Assembly (NCBI GenBank): GCA_903837595.1
Contig: CAILVI010000028.1
Location: 1-43,101, forward strand
DNA length: 43,101 nucleotides
Direction: 5' to 3'
Origin: an uncultured Thiodictyon sp.
GTDB lineage: Bacteria; Pseudomonadota; Gammaproteobacteria; Chromatiales; Chromatiaceae
Part shown: piece after piece, positions 38,350 to 43,101 of the stretch
Layout: each line of letters starts with the position of its first letter
Numbering within the stretch: position 1 is the stretch's first letter
Notes under the pieces: model-generated
The model's input: only the letters and a program-made list of their open reading frames with translations
Database searches by the model: none
What the model was told of the DNA's origin: nothing
Translations under genes and position numbers: made by a program

Positions 38350-40356
38350 TTAGAGGACGGACTTGACCGCGGCCACCACGTGCTCGACGGTCAGGCCGAA
38401 CTCCTTGAAGAGCGCCGGGGCTGGCGCGGACTCGCCGAAGCGGTCGACACCGATCACGGCCCCGTGGCTGCCGACATACTTCCACCAGCCGTCGGTCACC
38501 GCGGCCTCCACCGAGACGCGGGCGGTCACCGCCTTGGGCAGGACCGACTCGCGGTAGGCGGCATCCTGGGCATCGAAGGCGTTCGTGGAGGGCATGGAGA
38601 CCACCCGCACCGCCTTGTCGGCCAAGGCCTCGGCCGCCTTGATGGCCAGTTCCACCTCGGAGCCGGTGGCGATGATGATCGCATCCGGGGTGCCGGCGCA
38701 ATCGCGCAGTACATAGCCGCCGCGCTCAATGGCGGCGAGCTGGTCCGCAGTACGGGGCATGTGGGCCAGGTTCTGACGCGAGAAGATCAGGCAGGAGGGG
38801 CCGTGCACACGCTCGATGGCGAGCTTCCAGGCGACGGCCGACTCGACCGCGTCGCAGGGGCGCCAGACGCTCATGTTGGGGATCATGCGCAGCGTGGGGA
38901 TCTGCTCCACCGGCTGGTGGGTGGGACCGTCCTCGCCCAGGCCGATCGAGTCATGGGTGTAGACGAAGATCGAGCGGATCTTCATCAGTGCCGCCATGCG
39001 CAGCGCGTTGCGGGCGTACTCGGAGAACATCAGGAAGGTGGCGCCGTAGGGGATGAAGCCCCCGTGCAGCGCGATGCCGTTCATGATGGCGGACATGCCG
39101 AACTCACGCACGCCGTAATAGATGTAGTTCCCGGAGGCATCCACCTTGCCCACGCCCTTGCAGCCCTTCCAGAGTGTCAGGTTGGAGCCGGCCAGGTCCG
39201 CGGAACCGCCCAGAAACTCGGGCAACAGCGGGCCAAAGCCGCCCAAGGCATTCTGGGAGGCCTTGCGCGAGGCGATGGTCTCGGCCTTGGCGACCACGGC
39301 GGCGACGAAGGCCTCGGCCTGGGTGGCCCACTCGGGGGGCAGCTCACCGGCCATGCGGCGCTTGAACTCGGCGGCCGCCACCGGGTAGGCGGCGACGTAG
39401 GCGGCGAAGCGCTCATCCCACGCGGTCTCGGCGCTGGCACCGCGGTCCTTGGCGGACCAGCCGGCATAGATATCGGCCGGGATTTCGAAGGGGCCATAGG
39501 TCCAGCCCAAGGCCTCGCGGGTCAGTGCAATCTCCTCCACGCCCAGGGCCGCCCCATGGCATTCCTCCTTGCCCTGCTTGTTGGGTGAGCCGAAGCCGAT
39601 GATGGTCTGGCAGCAGATCAGCGTCGGGCGGTCCTCGACCCCGCGTGCCTCCTCAACGGCGGCCTTGATCGCCTCGGCGTTATGGCCATCGACCTTGGGG
39701 ATGACGTGCCAGCCATAGGCCTCGAAACGCTTGGGGGTGTTGTCCAGGAACCAGCCCGGGGTGGTGCCGTGCCCACGCACCTCGCCGTCGATGGAGATGT
39801 TGTTGTCGTCGTAGAAGGCGATCAGCTTGCCCAGGCCCAGCGCGCCGGCCAGCGAGCACGCCTCATGCGAGATGCCTTCCATCATGCAGCCGTCGCCCAG
39901 GAACACATAGGTGTGGTGGTCGACGATCTCATGACCCGGCTGGTTGAACTGGGCGGCCAGGATCTTTTCGGACAGGGCCATGCCCACCGCGTTGGTGATG
40001 CCCTGACCCAGGGGGCCGGTGGTGGTTTCCACGCCTGGGGCATAGCCGTACTCCGGGTGACCCGGAGTGCGTGAATGTAGCTGGCGGAACTGCTTCAGGT
40101 CCTCGATCCCCAGGTCGTACCCGGTCAGGTGCAGCAGGGAGTAGATCAGCATGGAGCCGTGCCCGTTGGAGAGCACGAAACGGTCCCGGTCCGCCCAGTG
40201 CGGGTTGCCGGGATTGTGCTTCATGAAGTCGTTCCAGAGGACTTCGGCGATGTCGGCCATGCCCATGGGCGCGCCGGGGTGGCCCGAGTTGGCCTTTTGT
40301 ACCGCATCCATGCTGAGCGCGCGGATGGCATTAGCAAGTTCTCTGCGTGAGGACAT
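38350..40356 (-). CDS. tkt: transketolase
   Basis: This 668-residue, thiamine-diphosphate-dependent enzyme moves two-carbon units between sugar phosphates and regenerates pentose phosphates in the Calvin and pentose-phosphate cycles. It starts [20 protein letters not shown]. The cofactor and metal motif is [18 protein letters not shown] with DDNNISIDG; the pyrimidine-domain motif is [23 protein letters not shown] (its core [16 protein letters not shown]). The C-terminal domain contains [12 protein letters not shown]. The ATG at 40356 has AGGAGGGG immediately upstream, a strong ribosome site. It is the first gene of the operon, so the main promoter should be in the 351-base region upstream. 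A CbbR-type regulator would be expected, but none is encoded in the window. Confidence 0.96.
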   Translation of the reverse strand: MSSRRELANAIRALSMDAVQKANSGHPGAPMGMADIAEVLWNDFMKHNPGNPHWADRDRFVLSNGHGSMLIYSLLHLTGYDLGIEDLKQFRQLHSRTPGHPEYGYAPGVETTTGPLGQGITNAVGMALSEKILAAQFNQPGHEIVDHHTYVFLGDGCMMEGISHEACSLAGALGLGKLIAFYDDNNISIDGEVRGHGTTPGWFLDNTPKRFEAYGWHVIPKVDGHNAEAIKAAVEEARGVEDRPTLICCQTIIGFGSPNKQGKEECHGAALGVEEIALTREALGWTYGPFEIPADIYAGWSAKDRGASAETAWDERFAAYVAAYPVAAAEFKRRMAGELPPEWATQAEAFVAAVVAKAETIASRKASQNALGGFGPLLPEFLGGSADLAGSNLTLWKGCKGVGKVDASGNYIYYGVREFGMSAIMNGIALHGGFIPYGATFLMFSEYARNALRMAALMKIRSIFVYTHDSIGLGEDGPTHQPVEQIPTLRMIPNMSVWRPCDAVESAVAWKLAIERVHGPSCLIFSRQNLAHMPRTADQLAAIERGGYVLRDCAGTPDAIIIATGSEVELAIKAAEALADKAVRVVSMPSTNAFDAQDAAYRESVLPKAVTARVSVEAAVTDGWWKYVGSHGAVIGVDRFGESAPAPALFKEFGLTVEHVVAAVKSVL

Positions 40357-40707
40357 GGCCCCTCCTAATATCGTTGTTGGATCAGTTTATTTTACTTTGT
40401 GCGATCCGTCGCCCGCGGCCCGCTCAGCGCGGGGGTGACGGTTGGCATGCGGGTGGCGCGGTGCCGGAATCTGTGGTGCAGGCCGAGCGGCCGGCGCCGC
40501 GGTCTGCCGACGCCAACGGCGATGCGCAGGCGTGGTTGCGCCTGACGGCGGCAGCCCCGGAAAGTACACATAAGGGCCGCCAAATCCCCCAGGACATCAA
40601 GCACAACTCAAGCCGGAAATCGCCATTTTATCAGATATGAATTTGAAGTATTGACGGACTTAAGCCCCAGTGGTGGGCGGGACCCGACGGTGCCGGCGCT
40701 CCTGGCC
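40357..40707. other. 351-base region upstream of tkt
   Basis: No gene is visible. The part next to tkt has a strong ribosome site and an A/T-rich block (read leftward CACAAAGTAAAATAAACTG) that could be part of a promoter. A second A/T-rich block lies at about 40619-40655 (read leftward CTTCAAATTCATATCTGATAAAATGG), near the 3' end of the peroxiredoxin-like gene. I could not define a convincing -35/-10 pair or a LysR-type T-N11-A site among several possible ones. Confidence 0.45.
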
Positions 40708-41262
40708 TCAGTGTGTCCATTTGATGGAACAGCCCATGCTCGGGACCTGCTCGGCGGGGCCGCGTCCGGTCTGGGCGACCTCGCGCATCGCCTCGAACAG
40801 GTCGCGGCGCACGCCGGCCGGTGCCGTCTCCTTGCGGCTCTCGTCCAGCCGGCCCCGGTACTGGAGTTGCAGCGCCGCGTTGTAGCCGAAAAAGTCCGGG
40901 GTGCAGACGGCGCCATAGGCGCGGGCGACCGCCTGGGTGGCGTCGAGCAGATAGGGGAAGGGGAAGGCGTACTGTGAGGCTACCTGCTGCATGGACTCGA
41001 ATGAGTCGTCCGGGTAGTCGCTCGGATCGTTGGACATCACGGCGACGCAACCGATCCCCAGTGCCTGGAGCTCCCGGGTGTCCAGCACCAGACGCTCACG
41101 CACCGCCTTCACATAGGGGCAGTGGTTACAGATGAACATCACCAGCAGACCCCGCTCGCCCCGGCACTCATCGCGTGTCCAGACCCGTCCATCCACGCCG
41201 GGCAGCGCGAAATCGGGGGCCGGCGTGTCGAACGCACAGACAGGGGTTTGCAGCGATGCCAT
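40708..41262 (-). CDS. peroxiredoxin-like (AhpC/TSA-type) thioredoxin-fold protein
   Basis: This 184-residue cytoplasmic protein has the thioredoxin fold of the redoxin/PRX-like group. Visible are the start APDFALPGVDGRVWT, the active-site strand and helix LLVMFICNHCPYVKAVRERL with a C-x-x-x-type CNHCPYV site (two cysteines two residues apart), VAVMSNDPSDYPDDSFE, the cis-proline region AVCTPDFFGY, and a Cys near the end (MGCSIKW). Members of this group are found widely, with few tested functions; a thiol-disulfide or peroxide role is inferred. GGAGG lies five bases before the ATG. It reads toward tkt, but the 351-base gap argues for separate expression. Confidence 0.85.
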   Translation of the reverse strand: MASLQTPVCAFDTPAPDFALPGVDGRVWTRDECRGERGLLVMFICNHCPYVKAVRERLVLDTRELQALGIGCVAVMSNDPSDYPDDSFESMQQVASQYAFPFPYLLDATQAVARAYGAVCTPDFFGYNAALQLQYRGRLDESRKETAPAGVRRDLFEAMREVAQTGRGPAEQVPSMGCSIKWTH

Positions 41263-41360
41263 CGGGGGCCTCCGGGGACAGGATAAGGGCGATCAGGGTT
41301 ATGCAAGGCGATAACCCGGCAAGTTCAATTATCCCACGGAACCGGAAAAACCCGCTAATC

Positions 41361-41374
41361 AGATAAAGTTATCT
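41361..41374. promoter_or_regulatory. AGATAA/TTATCT palindrome in a divergent control region
   Basis: AGATAA and TTATCT face each other around AG in the 248-base region between the leftward redoxin gene and the rightward FGE-like gene. It could be an operator for either; a nearby A/T-rich patch may hold promoters. The base match is the only support. Confidence 0.3.
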
Positions 41375-41510
41375 CGTCCCTCGTGCTGGCCTTATGGCGC
41401 CGGCCCGACGGCTGCGCGCGACGACTTCCCAAGTGCCGGTCGCCGCGCTACCGTGTGACCCTCGCATGCCCGTGCCAATGTGCCGATCGGAAAGGGGGGC
41501 GTCTCACACC

Positions 41511-42770
41511 ATGCTGCGGCCCGTTCGTTCAGGCACCTGGCCGGGGTTGCTCCTGGCGGCCAGCCTTTGCCTTGGCATCGGTCAGGCGCGCGCCGCATCC
41601 GGGCTGGTTTGGCCTGAAGCGCTCTACAACCCCCAGCCCCGGGCGGACGACCTGATCCTGCCGTTGCCCTGCGGTGGCGCCATGGCCTTTCGGGCCGTGG
41701 CAACGCCCGGGCGGGAGGCGGGCTATGCGGTGACCGGCCCATTCGAGGGGGCGAACGGCACCCCTTACCTGTTGCTGGGCAAGTACGAGGTCACCGGCCT
41801 GCAAGCCCAGGCCTTGGCGAGCGCGGTCGCGGGCGCCGCCTGCCCCACGCCCGAGGCGAGCCTGCAAACCCCGCAGATCGGCGACTGGTGGGACGCGCTG
41901 CAAGTCGCTGACCGCTATTCGCTGTGGCTGGCCGCCAATGCCGAGTCCATTGCGGCCTGCGACGCGGGCGCCGCCCCCTGTCTGCCGCGGGTCGATGGGG
42001 CGCCGGCCTATCTGCGCCTGCCGACCGAGGCCGAATGGGAATATGCCGTGCGTGGGGGCCTGCGTGTCGCGGCGGGCACCTTCGCCGGCCCCCTGTATCC
42101 CATGCCGGACGGACTGACCGCGCACGCCTGGTACGCGCCCAACGCCCGCGGGGCGCTCCAGCCAATCGGTGGGCGGGCCGCCAGCCCGCAGGGGCTGCAC
42201 GACCTCTATGGCAACGCCGCCGAGTGGGTGCTCGGCCCCAGCGGCCCGGGGGCCCTGGCGGTGGGCGGTCACGCGGGCAGCCCCGCGCAGGACCTGGGCG
42301 CCGAGTGGCGCTGGGCCACCCCGCCGTTCGCCGCCGACCCGGGTGCGCCGACCGGGCTGCGTCTCCTGGCCGGCGTGCCCCTGTTCACCACCCCGGAGAA
42401 GGTACGCGATGCGCAGCGGCGGCGGTTGGCGCCGCCCGCCCCGGTGGCCCAGATCCCACCGCCGCCGCCGCCCGTGCGGTTCCTCGGCTACCTGCGGGTA
42501 ACGACCGACGTGACCACCGAGGTGCTGGTGGATGGTCAGGTCATCGGTCAGGCCAAGCCGGGCCAGCCGTTCGAGACCCAGGCCATTGCGGTCGGGGAGC
42601 GGCCGGTGGCGTTCAGGAGCGCGGGCTACCAGACGGCGCCGCAAGTGCAGCGGTTCCGTACGGGGCAGTGGGTCGAGGCCACGGTTCGGCTGAGCGACAT
42701 GGTGCCCCCCAAGCCGGGCGTGGCCAGCAGCCCGTGGCCAACGCGCGACCGGGCGGCGCAACCCCGATGA
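41511..42770 (+). CDS. exported FGE/SUMF1-like protein with C-terminal PEGA-like domain
   Basis: This 419-residue protein starts with a signal peptide (MLRPVRSGTWPGLLLAASLC, cut near ARAAS, about residue 29). A formylglycine-generating-enzyme-like (SUMF1) domain follows (about 60-330): YLLLGKYEVTGLQ, then YLRLPTEAEWEYAVRGG and LHDLYGNAAEWVLGP. Most bacterial proteins of this family are not sulfatase activators, and the catalytic cysteine pair typical of true FGE is not seen, so a structural or ligand-binding role is more likely. A Pro-rich linker (about 345-362) leads to a PEGA-like beta domain (GYLRVTTDVTTEVLVDGQVIG). The ATG at 41511 has a purine-rich AAAGGGGGG upstream and begins the signal peptide. 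Its stop overlaps the start of a paralogue (ATGA). Confidence 0.78.
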   Translation: MLRPVRSGTWPGLLLAASLCLGIGQARAASGLVWPEALYNPQPRADDLILPLPCGGAMAFRAVATPGREAGYAVTGPFEGANGTPYLLLGKYEVTGLQAQALASAVAGAACPTPEASLQTPQIGDWWDALQVADRYSLWLAANAESIAACDAGAAPCLPRVDGAPAYLRLPTEAEWEYAVRGGLRVAAGTFAGPLYPMPDGLTAHAWYAPNARGALQPIGGRAASPQGLHDLYGNAAEWVLGPSGPGALAVGGHAGSPAQDLGAEWRWATPPFAADPGAPTGLRLLAGVPLFTTPEKVRDAQRRRLAPPAPVAQIPPPPPPVRFLGYLRVTTDVTTEVLVDGQVIGQAKPGQPFETQAIAVGERPVAFRSAGYQTAPQVQRFRTGQWVEATVRLSDMVPPKPGVASSPWPTRDRAAQPR

Positions 42771-43101
42771 CCGGGTGGCAGCAGCCGCAACGCCGCTTTA
42801 CGGCCGTGCGGCTGGGCCTCCTGCTGTGGCTCCTGTTCGCCCCCCTGCGGATACTGGCCACCGAGCCGATCGCCTGGCCGCCGGACCTTTACGATCCCAA
42901 CCCGCAACCCGACGACGTCCTGCTGCCGCTGCCCTGTGGCGGGGCCATGACCTTCCGCTGGGTGCAGGCCGAGGGGACGGCGCCCGCGGGCGTCGCGCCG
43001 GGATTGGCCCCGCTGTTCCGGCTGGTCGGTCCCTTTGCACACGCCGGCCGCCATGACCTGCTGGTGGGCAAGTATGAGGTCTCGCGTCTGCAATATGAGA
43101 C
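42767..43101 (+). CDS. exported FGE/SUMF1-like protein, paralogue of the preceding gene (partial)
   Basis: The gene starts at ATG 42767, overlapping the previous stop, and is open to the window edge (111 codons seen). A signal peptide is present (RLGLLLWLLFAPLRILATE). The mature start PDLYDPNPQPDDVLLPLPCG and GGAMTFRW, and later LLVGKYEVSRLQYE, align directly with EALYNPQPRADDLILPLPCG, GGAMAFR and LLLGKYEVTGLQ of the preceding protein, so the two arose by tandem duplication. The rest of the SUMF1-like domain should lie to the right of the window. Translational coupling suggests that the two act together in the periplasm or at the surface; the process is unknown. Confidence 0.8.
   Translation, partial: MTGWQQPQRRFTAVRLGLLLWLLFAPLRILATEPIAWPPDLYDPNPQPDDVLLPLPCGGAMTFRWVQAEGTAPAGVAPGLAPLFRLVGPFAHAGRHDLLVGKYEVSRLQYE

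Noticed and set aside
38380-39588. 402-codon plus-strand open frame opposite tkt
   Set aside because: Shadow of tkt in a GC-rich genome.

Overview
The window looks like chromosomal DNA of a GC-rich, autotrophic, probably nitrogen-fixing gammaproteobacterium. A purple sulfur bacterium (Chromatiaceae) is the best guess. The reasons are a nif-specific ferredoxin at the left edge, a tkt-gap-pgk-pyk-fba sugar-phosphate operon of the Calvin-cycle type, a gspAB pair, an ileS-lspA-rimK block and many REP-like palindromes. This placement is inferred from gene content; there is no rRNA gene to confirm it.

Layout, left to right. (1) 1-0.9 kb: end of a nif cluster (fdxB plus an unknown small protein). 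(2) 1.0-2.9 kb: rlmB and two small exported proteins, reading leftward. (3) 3.1-4.3 kb: a divergent pair, a full LexA repressor and a 'headless' LexA/UmuD-like S24 protein, with an 11-bp-period direct repeat over the lexA start. (4) 4.5-7.4 kb: gspA-gspB. (5) 7.4-8.9 kb: a ribosome-associated-factor-like protein and a conserved unknown. (6) 9.1-13.0 kb: a cyanoexosortase-A-type protein-sorting locus with a CTERM substrate, an HpsJ-like protein, the exosortase, its partner protein and a second substrate. (7) 12.8-18.4 kb: rimK, an unknown coiled-coil protein, lspA and ileS, reading leftward.

(8) 18.6-25.0 kb is accessory DNA. It holds a DUF29 protein, a TumE/TumA-like toxin-antitoxin pair whose toxin has a disturbed N-terminus, a 1275-residue protein joining a PD-(D/E)xK-like nuclease domain to a STAND-type P-loop NTPase and a long helical C-terminus (a candidate anti-phage protein), and an unknown protein. 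(9) 25.1-30.1 kb: one 1663-residue CheB-CheR-PAS-histidine kinase-receiver protein. (10) 30.1-33.2 kb: a gene-poor stretch, an A/T-richer orphan gene, and a Phd/VapC toxin-antitoxin pair bracketed by three copies of one palindromic repeat. (11) 33.2-40.4 kb: the tkt-gap-pgk-pyk-fba operon, reading leftward. (12) 40.7-43.1 kb: a peroxiredoxin-like protein and two tandem, paralogous exported FGE/SUMF1-like proteins, the second cut by the window edge.

The most interesting elements are the cyanobacterial-type exosortase locus, the nuclease-STAND protein beside a toxin-antitoxin pair, and the lexA/headless-lexA pair with its unusual operator-like repeat.
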